64,000 nucleotides of DNA from Ciona savignyi (Eukaryota > Chordata > Ascidiacea > Phlebobranchia > Cionidae), in contig CH003211.1 in NCBI GenBank assembly GCA_000149265.1, positions 471,404 through 535,403 on the forward strand, in the 5' to 3' direction. The number at the start of each line of letters is the position of its first letter. Within the stretch, counting starts at the first letter, position 1. A model generated the notes under the pieces. The model made no database searches. It was given only the letters and a program-made list of their open reading frames with translations, and was not told where the DNA came from. Shown one piece after another: positions 50,137-62,472 of the stretch. A program made the position numbers and the translations under genes.

Positions 50137-51362
50137 ATGTCGTTGTCTGTGAGTAAAATTATTTTTCAAAACAGAAAGCTTTTGCTTTCCAACTTGGTTT
50201 ATAGTGATGTGATTTTAGAGGAGCTATATTCTCGTGGCTGTTTGACAGAACGACAATATCAAGTCGTTAAGGCACAAAGTATACAATTGGATAAAACTCA
50301 AAAAATATTGGATGTCATACAATCGACAAGTTTTGAAGGTTTTCTACAATTTTGCGAAATTCTTTCGGAAGATTATCCGTGGTTAAAGGAGAAATTGCTG
50401 CAAGATGCCCAAGAATTACAAACAAATAAAGGTAAAGCTAACTTTGTTATTTAATTAAAATATATATACCGGTACCCATTTTAACTTAAAATTTAGTTTT
50501 TTTTGGTGCCTTCCTGTTTTGCTGTAGTATTTATTATTGCTTTGGTTAATTATTGGAATTTTAGTTAACGCCATATTTGTTTTTGTATACATATGTATAT
50601 GACATGTATTTTTAAATTGTCGGTTATAAACGCTGCAGCGAAAGAAACAAAAATAAAAATTGTATTGTATTGTATTAAAATGCACATTACAACAACCATA
50701 ATATTACATGGATAAGTTATGGTATTCGTATTTTTAAGTATTTTTAGTCAAGCTTAATCTATTAATCTATAATACAATAGTTATCACAAACACTGTTTGT
50801 TTTCTGAAAATTGACATTATAATTTTGCAGTAAGTTGACACTGGTTAAAAGATTTTTCAAATAGCACCAACCACATGCTGTGGTTTATTTTTTATTAATA
50901 TAACAACACACACTGATTCAGTTGAAACGAAGACATGATTAAACCATCTAAATAATGGATAAATTTGATATAAACAGTTATTCATCAGCCAGGATGGATG
51001 TTTTAGTTCCATTTTTATCCTTAATTACTTTTACAGATCAAAGAACTAAAACTATTGATCAGTGTTTACAACAAAACGGTGGGAAAATTCCATCTGAAAA
51101 AGAGCTGATGCACTTGAGCCGTACTTTATGTAAATTAGAATGGGAATCGCTGTTATATGAACTTGGATGTACTAGTGCGGACATTGAATGTATAAAACAA
51201 ACCAATAAGACCCCATCAATGCAATGCATGAGGGGACTTGTACAGTGGCTGCGCAATGAAGGAGATTCTGCTACTTTTAAATCGTTATTTGATGCCATAA
51301 AAAAGGCTGAATTAAATGAACATTGTGTTGTGGAAAAATTTTTAGAAATATTTACAGCATAA
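50137..51362 (+). CDS. CRADD: CRADD/RAIDD-like adaptor: CARD followed by death domain
   Basis: Two exons, 50137-50431 and 50989-51362, giving 222 residues (human CRADD 199). Known role of the family: the CARD binds the caspase-2 prodomain and the death domain binds PIDD1, forming the PIDDosome. Residues 1-92 fit the CARD: ILEELYSRGCLTERQYQ aligns with the YLYQEGILTENHIQ of CRADD, and FCEILSEDYPWLKEKL with the FLDSLQEFPWVREKL segment. Residues from about 130 are a death domain: LSRTLCKLEWESLLYELG, then DIECIKQTN and a WLRNEGDSATFKSLFDAI end. Exon 2's acceptor is set at 50988 (ATTCATCAG) because the frame is closed by a TAA just upstream of 50955 and only this AG keeps phase. If the splice is wrong, the death-domain half could start at the ATG at 50955. 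A short out-of-frame ATG at 50132 precedes the start. Confidence 0.8.
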
Positions 51363-51715
51363 ATTTTTATTTTTATATATTTATATATTTGTTGTTTATA
51401 TCCTGTTGGGTGGAAAATTCACTGTGAACGTTTATAATTTTTGTTCTGAGATAATACATGTAGGTATAGTTTGGGTTTAAGCATTATTTATTGTAGGTTT
51501 TGAACCTACAACCTTATGGCTGTTAAACCAGCTTTTCCAGAAAAAAAAAATTACCACATAGTAATGGCTTCCATTCATACCTCAAATATTTAGCTGGTGA
51601 TGAATTATTATTTGTTATCTGGTCATAACAGCGATGAAATCCATCAATAGGAATTTTCTACCCATTAGGTTACAAATGCCAAACTGATTGCACTTAACAT
51701 TTTAGCGCAAACTGT
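51363..51715. other. Spacer between the CRADD-like gene and ORC4
   Basis: 353 bases. It contains a tRNA-like remnant (GTAGGTTTTGAACCTACAACC near 51494-51514). It ends with the acceptor-like ACATTTTAG at 51697-51705, 10 bases before the ORC4 ATG. I see no canonical AATAAA after the CRADD-like stop codon within it. The two genes might be co-transcribed, but the spacer is longer than in typical tunicate operons. Confidence 0.45.
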
Positions 51716-53427
51716 ATGTTATCAGTGATAAACATGAATAGAGTAATATCTGATGTTCAATCTGTTTTGCGCTCAAGACTTTTCGAGGAAACCTCAAATT
51801 GTCGTTCAGATATTGCAAAAGCCGAACATACCCTGACAGATTTGGTAAAACGGACGGTTGAATTTGGAGAGAGCAACTCTTTGTTGATTATCGGTGCAAA
51901 GGGAAGTGGAAAGACGACCGTGGTTCGTGAAGCTATTACGAAATTGCAGAAGAATGAGAAGATATCTAAAAGTTTGCTGGTGGTTCGGTTGAATGGTTAT
52001 GTACAAACTGATGACAGGTATAAATAGTATAACACACAAATATAAAATCTATTCTACAATATATCATATATAGGAATGCAAATAAGTTATAGAATGCTCC
52101 ATCCCAGGTAACCAAGCTTATTAGCTTGACTTTAAATACTCAATAAAAGATATAAACAGAAACCAGTGGATTAATGAGTGACCAAATTGAACACAGACAT
52201 TGCTGTTTAATAATCTGACAATTACCCGGTTATAACGCCACTTGGATTTTCTCATTCATAGAAATTTACATGAATATTTTATCCTAATTTAACCAAATCT
52301 AACTTACTGCAACAACCACAAGACACAATATTCTGACATTTTTTGTTACTTTAAAGAAACCTATCAAAGAAAAAAATAAGTTATTAATATTTTACATTTG
52401 TTAAAACACCTTATTGTGCAGAATAGCATTGGATGAAATAACCCGTCAACTTCACCTTGAAAACACAGTTGGTGACAAAGTTTTTGGTTCCTTTTCCGAA
52501 ACCTTAGCTTTTCTGTTGGAAGCTTTACGGCAAGGATCTTCCGATTCGTCACAACCTATTTTGTTTATCTTGGAAGAATTTGATTTGTTCGCTCAACACA
52601 AAAACCAAACCTTGTTGTACAACTTATTCGACCTGACTATGGCAGGGTTGACACCTATGCTTGTGGTCGGTCTGACCTGCAGATTAGATGTTATGGAATT
52701 GCTGGAAAAAAGAGTTAAGTCTCGATTTTCTCATCGACAACTTTATATTTGTAACCAATGGGGAACTGAAGATTACATTGAAGCGTTTTCAGTTTTATTG
52801 CATCTTGATGAGAGTTTTGGAAAGAAAAGCTCAAAACACAAAAGTTTTTTAAAAACTTGGAACGCAAGTGTTAAAGAAATGAGTGAAAATGTGTCAGTTC
52901 GTGATATTTTAAAACGACAATTCGATATTTCAAAGGAACTTCCATCTCTTTATCATTTACTGGTCCAACCGGTCACTCAAATTAGCATGACTCATCAATT
53001 TATCACAGCTGCTGATATTGCTGACTCAGCACGGAATATTTTCGCTGATTCAAAATCGAATATCCTGCACGGAGTTTCAGTTTTGGAGCTTTGTCTTATT
53101 ATTTCCATGAACCATCTGACAAACATCTACAGTGGCGAACCGTTTAATTTCCAGATGGTCTACAACGAATTCCTAAAATTCTCTCAGAAAAAATCACACA
53201 TTTTGCAGAGATACAAAAAACCAGTTGTTTTAAAAGCGTTCGAACATTTAACAGAACTTGAATTGCTGAAATCCAAAGATAATTGTGTTACAGCGGGTTC
53301 AAAGATTTTAAAAGAGTACCGGCCTATGATATTGCTGGTGGAGCAACAGCAATTAAGGGACGCAATATACAAATATCCAGGATGCCCTACTGATGTGCAA
53401 CAGTGGGCAGAATCCTCTATTGTTTAA
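51716..53427 (+). CDS. ORC4: Origin recognition complex subunit 4
   Basis: AAA+ subunit of the six-protein complex that marks replication origins and loads the MCM helicase. Two exons, 51716-52017 and 52422-53427; 435 residues, human 436. Walker A GAKGSGKT is at residues 60-67 and the Walker B region ILFILEEFD at 147-155 (EE where human has DE). Highly conserved blocks: ITRQLHLENTVGDKVFGSF, HHKNQTLLYNLFD-like QHKNQTLLYNLFD, GLTCRLDVMELLEKRVKSRF, EPFNFQMVYNEFLKF and CPTDVQQWA at the C-terminus. The C-terminal winged-helix part is complete. The start was chosen at the first in-frame ATG; MNRV six codons later is an alternative. A possible poly(A) signal AATAAA is at about 53619. Confidence 0.97.
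52155..52295 (+). repeat. Diverged SINE copy in the ORC4 intron
   Basis: AACCAGTGGATTAATG, AACACAGACATTG, TAATCTGACAATTACCCGG, TTATAACGCCACTTGG, TTTTCTCATTCATAG and TACATGAATATTTTATCC match the SINE 3' half in order. The tail is decayed and the tRNA head absent. Confidence 0.55.
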
Positions 53428-54770
53428 ATATTTGTGATACAACAATATGATTATAGTTAAAAACGCAATAGCTCCAGGATTCTCGGAGAATTGTTTTAAA
53501 GTGGTTCGTCCTGTGTCACCGGAACCAAATTAGATATCCTTCCAACAACAGGGATAAAAATATTCTATTTAAAGTGAAAATTGTTCAAATTTACTGAAAA
53601 ATTGATGTTTTTTTTCAAAATAAAAATTAGTAAAAATTAGTTTTGTACAACCCAATTATATTTGTTCACTTTATCAGGTATTGATCTAGAACACTGCTTA
53701 TAGTAACACAGGCAGATTACATTGTGTTCAGAGCTATTGCAATTTGTCAAATAGTATGCCATTGCTACATTTTTATTTAACCTCCAAGTGTACAAGGTCC
53801 AGGCAATGTACGTACACCATAATCAATCTAGCAGCTCGCTTGGTGTCAATTTTGGACTGACAATGAAAAGTTGGCATATTATCGTTTACCAGTCAGATTT
53901 CCCCATAATTAAGATGTGTGTTAACATAGGCCAGGGGTGTTAAAACATACCAGTTATCATCACATTGCTTACTGTTGTTTTAATTAAACAAGAGTTTTGT
54001 TTAACAGCACATGGGCCAGAGTTACCCACCACTAATCCTAAAATACAACAGCTCTGATATCACAAAAATGGACACTAGCCTGAAAACACCCATTTTCCAA
54101 CAGAGTATCTATCCTGTTCACATGAACTTACAATCGACTACCTAGGAGTGGCAATAACATCTTTGACAAAAAAATTATTATAATTAAACTTCTCATCATT
54201 AATTGTACAACAATCATTTCATACTTATCCTCCTCTTGGAAACTTTGGACAAAAACTAATCATTGCATTTGTGTTGTCATTATATTAAAATAAAACATGA
54301 ATATATGAATCAATATTGCACACAATATATATTTACTGCAAATTAGAACACCACGCAAATCACAGGTAAAAATTAAATGAATTTCTGAATTAATAAAGAA
54401 TTCAAGCGAAACATTAACTTTAGGTATGCTGTATCCATGTATTAAAAGTAATTCTGTATTTAAATGGTTTTATGAATAAAAGTTTATATTTTCAGTTGAA
54501 TAATAGTCGGTCATCGTTTAATGTGTTTAGACTTCCCTATATTTGAAACCAGCATTCAAAACAAATATATATGAAATATTGAGATGTGTACTGCATATGG
54601 AAGTATTGTTTTGAATTGCTATTAAATGATTGAACCTATTTTGAAATAAAAACAAAAAATATTTGAAGAATTTTTATAAGAGAAGTTCAAAAGTTGGCAC
54701 TTTCTTAAATATTAGGTTTTTAAATCTTGTTCCTAAAAGTTGCTAAACTTCAGTATTTCAATATAAAATG
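53428..54770. other. Convergent intergenic region between ORC4 and rabenosyn-5
   Basis: About 1.3 kb holding the 3' ends of both genes. An AATAAA at about 53619 suits ORC4. Some SINE-like words (GCAATAGCTCC near 53466) are present but too few to define a copy. No further gene seen. Confidence 0.5.
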
Positions 54771-57700
54771 CTACTGCTTCTGATAAATGGTGTGTAGTTG
54801 TTGAAGATTTTCCCTTAAAATTGCAACTTCATCACGCTTTCCTGCACGTTTCGCCTTTTCGATGCATTTCTTGATGTATGTGATTTGATGAACTATTGGG
54901 TCTTCTTGTTCGGACTCGAATGGGTTATTTGATTCTTCGAATGGATTTGAGTTCTTTTCCTCGGACAAAAATGGATTTGAGTTTGTTAGAAATGACACAG
55001 AATCGGAATCAGCAAGAAAAGGATTCAAGTTTTGAGTGTTTTGTGGCGTTTTTGTTGAACTTTCGGAAGCAAAAGCACGCACAGATCGTTGGCGTTGAAA
55101 TTCTGACTCAAGTTCCGATAAATTCCGATTCAGACTTTGAACTTCTTCGGTTCGATTTGCCTGCTTTGCCTGAACAATCATTTGCCGAACGTAAGCTATT
55201 TGTTCCAAAAGTGGGTCCGATTCGGATTCGAATGGATTTCCTTGAGGTTGAAAAGGGTTGCTTTCTGCCCCCCAACCTTCTTTTAAGATGACCCCTGAAC
55301 GAGATTTTTGGAGAGCAGGCGGAGCTTGACTAACCCTGGAAAACAAGTGTTGTAACAAAAAAAAACGTAACAAGAAAAATGTGTAAAGCAAATGGCTTTA
55401 TTATGACATACTGTTTGTAATTCGTTCAATTTTAGAAATTTAAAAATTTGGACTGAATTTAAATTATTATCGATGCTGAAATTACAAGCCACTTTCCAAC
55501 CTTGAATTCTCTGCTTCACTTCTCAACCTCTCAACTTCCCTCCTTCTCTCCTCCTCCATCCTCTCTCTCTCCAACTCCTCCCGCTGCCTCCTCATCCTTC
55601 TCTCCTCCTCCTGCCTCCTGTTCTTCTGCAGCATCTCCAACTTGGGAAGAGAGGGGAGAGACTGCAGGGTGAGCATGTTGTTCTGAGGAGATTTTGTTGA
55701 AAATATTTTTCATTAATAATAATGGAAATATTAAATATAAGGTTTTGTTTAGATTTGTTTAAAGAAACAAAACCTTGGTAAGTGTTGCACTTAAAACTTT
55801 TTAGTGGCTTTTTTTTTCACTGTGGTCCAAACTTTCCAGGCCACCCCATCTACTAAAACCGGCTCCCCCATTGCATGGGTAGATTTACCGCATACTTTTC
55901 TTTGAGGCTTAATCTAGTGTAATAATTTTTTATAAACAATTATGTTTTCAAATTCTTTTTTTATGTAGGTTTGGCGGCCACGTCTAAATATACCTAAATG
56001 AAATAATTCACTGGTTTTAGACATCAAAAAGGGTTATGTTATTATCGTAGAAACAATAACTAAACTAAACTAAAAGCTTTTAGCCACCTTTATTCCAAGT
56101 CATGTCCAGATTCACACTGTACTGTAATAGTTTCAAGTGTATTTAATTTTTAAAGTTTGTTTAATTTTTTAAACACTTTTAATTTTTAAAGTTTGTTTTT
56201 ACACTACCTGCAAATAAGCATGCGATGCGGATCGGATGGCATTCTGCATTCGAAGCAAAGTGGCCGATGGTGGGTGGTCCTGGTCTTCAGTGTCCAACAC
56301 AGATATCTTCTTACTAACCACATCGATCGTCTCGTATAACTTGATGAGCTTGAAGCGATAATCGTTTGCTTTATCCAAGTGATAACTTTCCTCACCGCGG
56401 CTGAAAAGAGTGTTTTTTTAAATCCCACCACTCCCATGTTCTTTCTTTCATTACTACAAAATGAAATCTAATGGGGTGTCAAACATAATGTACACAGAGC
56501 ACACACATACTGCACCAACAAACTTTTCAAATCGTCAGGTGTTATTGTTTATTTCTGTTCACTTTATTGCTCTGTCATCAAACATTATTGAAAAACCTAT
56601 TGCAGGATCATTTATGGTACACTGTGAGTCATTCAAATCTACATATTTTACTTTGGCATTACTTGCACAGATGTTTAAACCTGCAATGCAATTCATCCTA
56701 TGACAAACTTACTTTAGAGACTCCGCCATTTTTTCATACAGAGGTGACAATTCATTTGCAGCATCTGTGGCACTTCGTAATTTCTAGAGTAACAGAATAG
56801 AAGATACTTGTGAATGAAGTAAGGCTTTACTAGTAATGTGGCTTCTATTGGGCACACTCCTGGTCCTGGAACCACCATGGACCCACACCTACTATTGTTG
56901 TTTTGTTTGTATGAAGGCCAAACAATTGGTAAAAGCTGGCAAGTTCTACAGTGCAGTGATAAGATATTGATCTAACCAGAGTATTGGGACTATTCAAAGT
57001 AGGGCATCCATAATTATTTCTAGAAATTGAAAGGAAGCTATGGATTAACGCATGGTTTTTTACTCCGTGGGTTGCGAAACTGATATGCCTATATGATAAT
57101 TAATGTTGATTTATAAACAAATATAAATAGCAATGTGGAAAAGATAGTATTCATAAAGTTATTACCTCATACAACAGTACTAGCAAAGGTTGGTTCTCCT
57201 TTTGGTCAAGTCTTTCTTTACGTTTCATGAGCACAATATAACAATCATGGCAACATCTGATATACAATTCCGAAGTGTCTTGAGGTTTACTCGTGGATGA
57301 TTGTGAAATATTTAAGTCCGATTGTGTTCTTCTTCGTCCGGCTGGTGGTTTCCGTAAAGTTTGAACCAATTCATCTGTAAAGTGTAATTAATAAATTTCT
57401 AGATTAACAAGAGGGTAACTGGATGCCGAATTAAACATAAATACTCTAAAATATAAAAAATAATGTAAAACTTATATAATGTAAAAAGTGACAAATAACG
57501 TTAAAATTGTAGTCTAATTTTCTGTAAAGAAAGTGTCAAAATTTTCTAATTTGCTGTCAAAATACTGTAAAAATTTTAGGAAAACATACTGTTAAATAAG
57601 TTAAAAACACCATAAAAATTTCAGTAAAATATAATGCTAAGAAAGTTAAAAACACTGTAAAAATTATAATAAATTTACAATTTATAAATATACTCCATAA

Positions 57701-60533
57701 TAGTTACAAATACCATAAAAATGATTATCGAAATAATTGTAACATTTTCAGTTTAAAAGTGCAATACAATGGCAAACCTGCAAATTGAAAAGAAATAAAT
57801 AGCGAACACTTTGTACACATGATGGAGCCACACAGTCGGCAGTGATGTCGCCTCCTTGTGACGTTAAATCGATCTCCACAAGTCGGACAATATGGAACAT
57901 CGTTGTCACGTACCCACGGCACCAATGTTTGTTCAAATTCTTAGAAATTTTAATGTTGGTCAATTGAATTTAAAATGACATTTATTTAAATCAATTGATT
58001 ATTGTTTCAATCTGGAATTGGAACCATTGGGTTCAATATAGGCTTTGTACACTTCGGAGCTACTATACTAAATAACTTGATCAAGATGATTTTTAGTAAT
58101 GAAATTAACAGTCTCATCTTTACAATATACGTCTGAAATAGAGAGAGATAAAACCCGTTACTGCCCATTTCATTGGTACTGCTGTCATTGGGAGAATTTA
58201 AAATTAATCAAAAATTGGATATGATTCCGGGTTCTGAAATAACTGTCCTAATCAGTCTTTTAAAAGGTTTTTACATAAGTAAACAAAGGATAATTTTTAT
58301 GCATAAAACCAAATATAAACACTACATTAATGCATTTATGGAAATATAAAATTAAAATTTATTTACAAATTTGGTCATTACGACAGATTATTTATACACT
58401 TACATGCAAGCAACATGCATAAAATTATAAATAAATGATTCTAAACACACATGCAGACAAATGGAACATAAGGAAGGTACCTTTCCTCTTTGTTGCTTCA
58501 AACTCATCGCAATGAGCCAGCTACATCAGCAAAAAAACATAGTTAGCATGAGAATAGGAGGAAATAAAAGCATGCAAAACAGCGCATGCAATAAGCTATA
58601 TTAGTCGCAGTGTCATTAAAATTACCTCGTGAATTTTTTCTCTGAGTTCTAATAACATGACCCAAGAGCTGAAAGTTGTTTTAGAATTTAAACTTTTGAC
58701 CTTTGCTTCATACATAAAGCAACCAACTGTTAACCTAACTTTGCTGACACCTATACCATCATTAAGCCAGAATACTCATAATTATCACTGATCCATAAAT
58801 GTGAGATAACCCATTATATAACCTATAAGGAATCTGATATTTTATCCATATGGTTTTTGCCTATATTAGTTAATTTCTAAGATATATTAGTCAGTTTCTT
58901 AGATATATCAATATCATCTTTCATTTATTGCGTTAAGAATATTAATAAATGTAGGTTTTGTCCAAAGCCTTTGATTCCACTGGGGTTGGAAGTAATATCT
59001 AGAAGAAGTAGTAATATGGACCAAGGACATATGCTAATTTATTCATGCAGCATTTAAACTTCTGATAACATTATATTTGACCAGAACACTTAATTTTGTT
59101 TATCTAAAAAAACCAACCATTCTATTTCCTAATTTTTTTTACCTTATCTAGACGAATGAGCACTTTGTTTGATTCTATGACAAATCGATCGATTCGGTCA
59201 TCACGGATCTTCTTGAATTTTTCCATGTGATTATGCATCTGACCTGAAATTCGAATGAATATTTTAAAGCTCCTTCCCTGTGATATGTAGCTGTGGTGAT
59301 AGCAACCGGACAATAAATATATACCCTGCACTGGGAAATGATCTCCCATCTACACACACAAACACAGTGGTGTTTTAATGTTTTCCTACTTAATTTGAAA
59401 GTTTTATTTAATAATACTGTGCATATATTAACTTTGTAAGGCACAGTATTATGACACGTCTTTTTCTATCGTTTTAATGCAACTTAGGGAGATTCTTCAC
59501 TTGACCCCAAATGTCCACACAAAAAAAATAACCTATTTCTTGGGGATCCCATACTGGTGCATCATGCAGAATATGATTGGACGATGATGATGACCCAATA
59601 TCATTTTCGTTGACTCCGTCTTTCTTCAGCCACCTTACTTTTGCTTTGCTGAATAAACCTGAAAAAAATGGATTTGTATAAACAGATAACAGTTACTGGT
59701 TTGTTATAGCATCTCACATTGAAAAATTATCAGTGAAAGTTGAAATTGTATCTATGTATCTTATAAATATTGCATTACAACTACTGTAGATCATTGCATT
59801 CTCATTTTGATCTGGCCTGAGGCACCAGACTAATAAACTTCCTGTTCTAATGCGGCGCAACAGGTAAAACACTGATTTTATCCACTGTCAGAGTAAAACA
59901 CGGATTAGGACTAATATGCGGACGTAAACATGAATTTATCCACACCTACCGGAACTTAAGCAACTAATAATTTTGTTAAGTTGGGTTAAAGATTAGAATA
60001 AAATCGGTATTTTGGTGGTGGACGATACACATTTTACGGGGTTTCACTATTTTCGGGACAACACCACTATATCATGAGCGTGACAAAGTAACATAAGCGG
60101 GATGGGTTGAGGTTAAATTATGATATAATCCTAACCCTGTCCCGCTTATGTTAATGACAAAATTACTCCTCCGCCTCTCTTCCCACTGTTTCGCAAAAGA
60201 GTGTGTTGTCCCGCCCCCACTTTCCTGCAGATTGCTGAAGCCCGTATTACGCCATCCCTGGATTAATTTGGCAGTGGACAAAACCAATCCCGAAAAAAAA
60301 TACTTTTTTACCCAGACCTTAAATGTTGGTATGATATCCAGCTGTTTTCAAAGTTTAATTATTTAGTTTTTAAAAACCTTTACCACTTAAAGACTTCCAT
60401 TACCTTTAACTTGGTCAAAAATCGCTTTATCTTCGGCTGTATGTTTGGTCTCGAAGTGATTCTGCAGTTTATGAAACGATCCCAAATCTTGTACGCATAT
60501 TGGGCACAGAAAACCTTCCTTTACTGTCGCCAT
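54771..60533 (-). CDS. RBSN: Rabenosyn-5 (FYVE-finger Rab4/Rab5 effector)
   Basis: Endosomal effector that binds PI3P, Rab5/Rab4, VPS45 and EHD proteins for early endosome fusion and recycling. Ten exons: 60404-60533, 59533-59658, 59143-59243, 58481-58520, 57778-57939, 57166-57374, 56713-56783, 56208-56400, 55501-55682, 54771-55335; 592 residues (human about 784). Seen: C2H2 finger Cys10, Cys13, His26, His31; FYVE domain from WVRDND (141-146) with [14 protein letters not shown] (161-170), CTKC and a second pair CHDC at 228-231; a Glu/Arg coiled coil near 350-400; six NPF motifs in the C-terminal part (EHD binding); and two Rab-binding helical hairpins, [15 protein letters not shown] and [15 protein letters not shown], the last ending the protein. 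The shortening is mainly in low-complexity linkers, and all functional parts are present. Confidence 0.95.
58626..58668 (-). other. RBSN: Candidate alternative 43-nt exon of rabenosyn-5
   Basis: Flanked by a good acceptor (AACTTTCAG) and donor (GAG-GTAAT). Like the 40-nt exon 58481-58520 it follows a phase-0 end and leaves one extra base, so either exon alone keeps the frame but both together break it. It would code [14 protein letters not shown] in place of [13 protein letters not shown] just before the FYVE domain. No expression evidence is available. Confidence 0.35.
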
Positions 60534-60881
60534 AAGTAAACTCTGATAAAGCTACTGGTAAAACCGTATTTATATTCCATATAAAGGTGTAAAAGTATGC
60601 GTCTACAAAACAGTTGACCACCACAGTGCACAAGCCGGTGAAATATGATTTGGGAAAGGACCATGAAGATAACTAGGCTATACTTTTATTGCTTCATCGT
60701 GGCTTAAATCTAAGTTTTATAGTCTCTTTGATTTGAGTATTGTCGTGTTGGGAATATGGTAGACTCCTGGTCTTAAATATAGACTTCAACAAAAAATTAA
60801 TTGATGTCTATTGCGGGTTCGAGAGTCGAGACGTAGCGCGGTAAAAAACTATCAATAGGACTATACACCAGAAAATGTCGC

Positions 60882-61325
60882 ATGCGACACGCCACTATTT
60901 TAGAGGCGACACGCCACTTTTTTCGAGGCGACACGCCACTTTTTTCGAGGCGACACGCCACTTTTTCAGAGACGACACGCCACTTTTTTCGAGGCGACAC
61001 GCCACTTTTTTCGAGGCGACACGCCACTTTTTTCGAGGCGACACGCCACTATTTTCGAGGCGACACGCCACTTTTTCAGAGACGACACGCCACTTTTTTC
61101 GAGGCGACACGCCACTTTTTTCGAGGCGACACGCCACTTTTTTCGAGGCGACACGCCACTTTTTCAGAGACGACACGCCACTTTTTCAGAGGCGACACGC
61201 CACTTTTTGAGAGGCGACACGCCACTTTTTCAGAGGCGACACGCCACTTTTTCAGAGGCGACACGCCACTTTTTTAGAGACGACACGACACTTTTTCCGA
61301 AGCGACATGCCATTTTTTCAAAGGT
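60882..61325. repeat. 22-bp minisatellite, about 20 copies
   Basis: Unit GAGGCGACACGCCACTTTTT plus TC, TCG or CAG endings, period 22. Each unit contains GGCG-ACA-CGCC, a small hairpin. Variant units are not random: groups of four to five units end with the CAG form followed by an AGACGAC unit, which suggests block duplication. Copies decay at the right end (ACACGACACT, ACATGCCATT). The array lies about 350 bases from the rabenosyn-5 start; 60534-60870 before it shows nothing else that I can name. Confidence 0.95.
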
Positions 61326-61499
61326 GATAACTCACTATATGTATTATAGTTTAAGAAATTTCTTATATTCTTCTCATGAGTGGACTTATGGTTAAATGTA
61401 AGCAAGATAGCAACTCTTTTTTGTTATTGTTGTTATAATCTGAAGTCAATTTTCATATTTATTTATCCATGGCAAGAACTTTTTCACTTTTCATCCCTA

Positions 61500-61622
61500 T
61501 GATACAATGTCCGTAAAGTGCCTTGCCCAAAGACACAACCAACTAGCTAGCGACCAGTTTCGCACCTGCAACCTTTCGATTAAAAGGCGACGCACTTAAC
61601 CGCAAGACTAACCGGCCGGAGG
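61500..61622 (-). mobile_element. 5' half of a SINE with intact tRNA-like head
   Basis: Minus strand: GTCCGGCCGGTTAGTC-like start at 61622, GCGGTTAAGTGCGTCGCC, arm CCTTTTAATCGAAAGG, GGTTGCAGGTGCGAAACTGG, AGCTAGTTGGTTGTG and GGCAAGGCACTTTACGGACA. Truncated before the 3' half. Confidence 0.75.
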
Positions 61623-61754
61623 AAGAATGCACGTAATAAGAAAGTGTTGTAATCTTTATGTGGAATGGTTTGTGCAAAATAGGGTCCTGCTTAAAAGCTC
61701 CAGTTGCTTGTTCGGTCATGTAAGACCGGAAATAACAAAATAGAACAATTCACT

Positions 61755-61790
61755 GAAATAAACATGAATATCCTATCCTATATCCTTGTA
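61755..61790 (+). repeat. SINE 3' tail fragment
   Basis: AAATAAACATGAATATCCT followed by two ATCCT-like repeats is the terminal part of the same SINE family on the plus strand. It may represent a separate, 5'-truncated insertion. Confidence 0.5.
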
Positions 61791-62472
61791 CCGTGCCACA
61801 CTTTGGTAGGGGCTCATCATGCAAGTGCTAACACAAGAAGCGGTTTAAGTTACACAAAATATGTAAACCGGGTAAACTTTGCTTTCTTGTGTCCTCATTA
61901 TTTATTACTTCGTCAAAAAATGAATGAACTAACCTAAATTTAATTAAAAATATGTGGTAGATCTTGCTCAAGATTAATTACAATTGCCTCTGTGAGTTTC
62001 ACAACAGAAATTAAGATTGTTTCGCGACGTCTACCAGTACCAGTAACATCTGTTATTGACACTAAATTTACTTGTTGAAATGATCGTATGTGGCATTTTA
62101 GGTGATTGGTAAAACATCACACAAACATTGAAAGGAACTTTATGTAATGCAGAAAACAAAAGAAAATCATGTAACAGGTAATTGTAAATAACAGTATCAG
62201 TATTAACACCAATTGGGTCTAAAATTCCATATTGGATGAAGTAAAAAATAAAATAGAAAATACAGAAATATTAAGTAAAAAATACCAGCGATGTAAGGTA
62301 TAATCAACTTTGGCTAAAATTCCATATTGGATGAAGTAGAAAACGAAGAAGAAAATAAACAAAATTGTACTATTAAAAAATTCAAAAACAGGTGATCAAT
62401 TATCCTGAGCAATAAATTGAAAAAGCTAAATTGAAGTTTATGTACTGTGTCTTATTCACAAAATTGGCAATA

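Larger units (their letters stand above)
61326..62472. other. Gene-free stretch with SINE pieces and a short duplication
   Basis: Contains the SINE fragments at 61500-61622 and 61755-61790. TAAAATTCCATATTGGATGA occurs at about 62220 and again at about 62317, marking a duplication of about 97 bp with divergence in the A-rich part. Nothing else recognisable. Confidence 0.5.

Noticed and set aside
60797-61277. Several long overlapping ORFs on both strands
   Set aside because: They arise because a 22-bp repeat without stops is open in all frames over 66 bp; the peptides are pure repeat.
60882-61325. CRISPR-like array
   Set aside because: Units are contiguous with no spacers and the genome is eukaryotic; it is a minisatellite.
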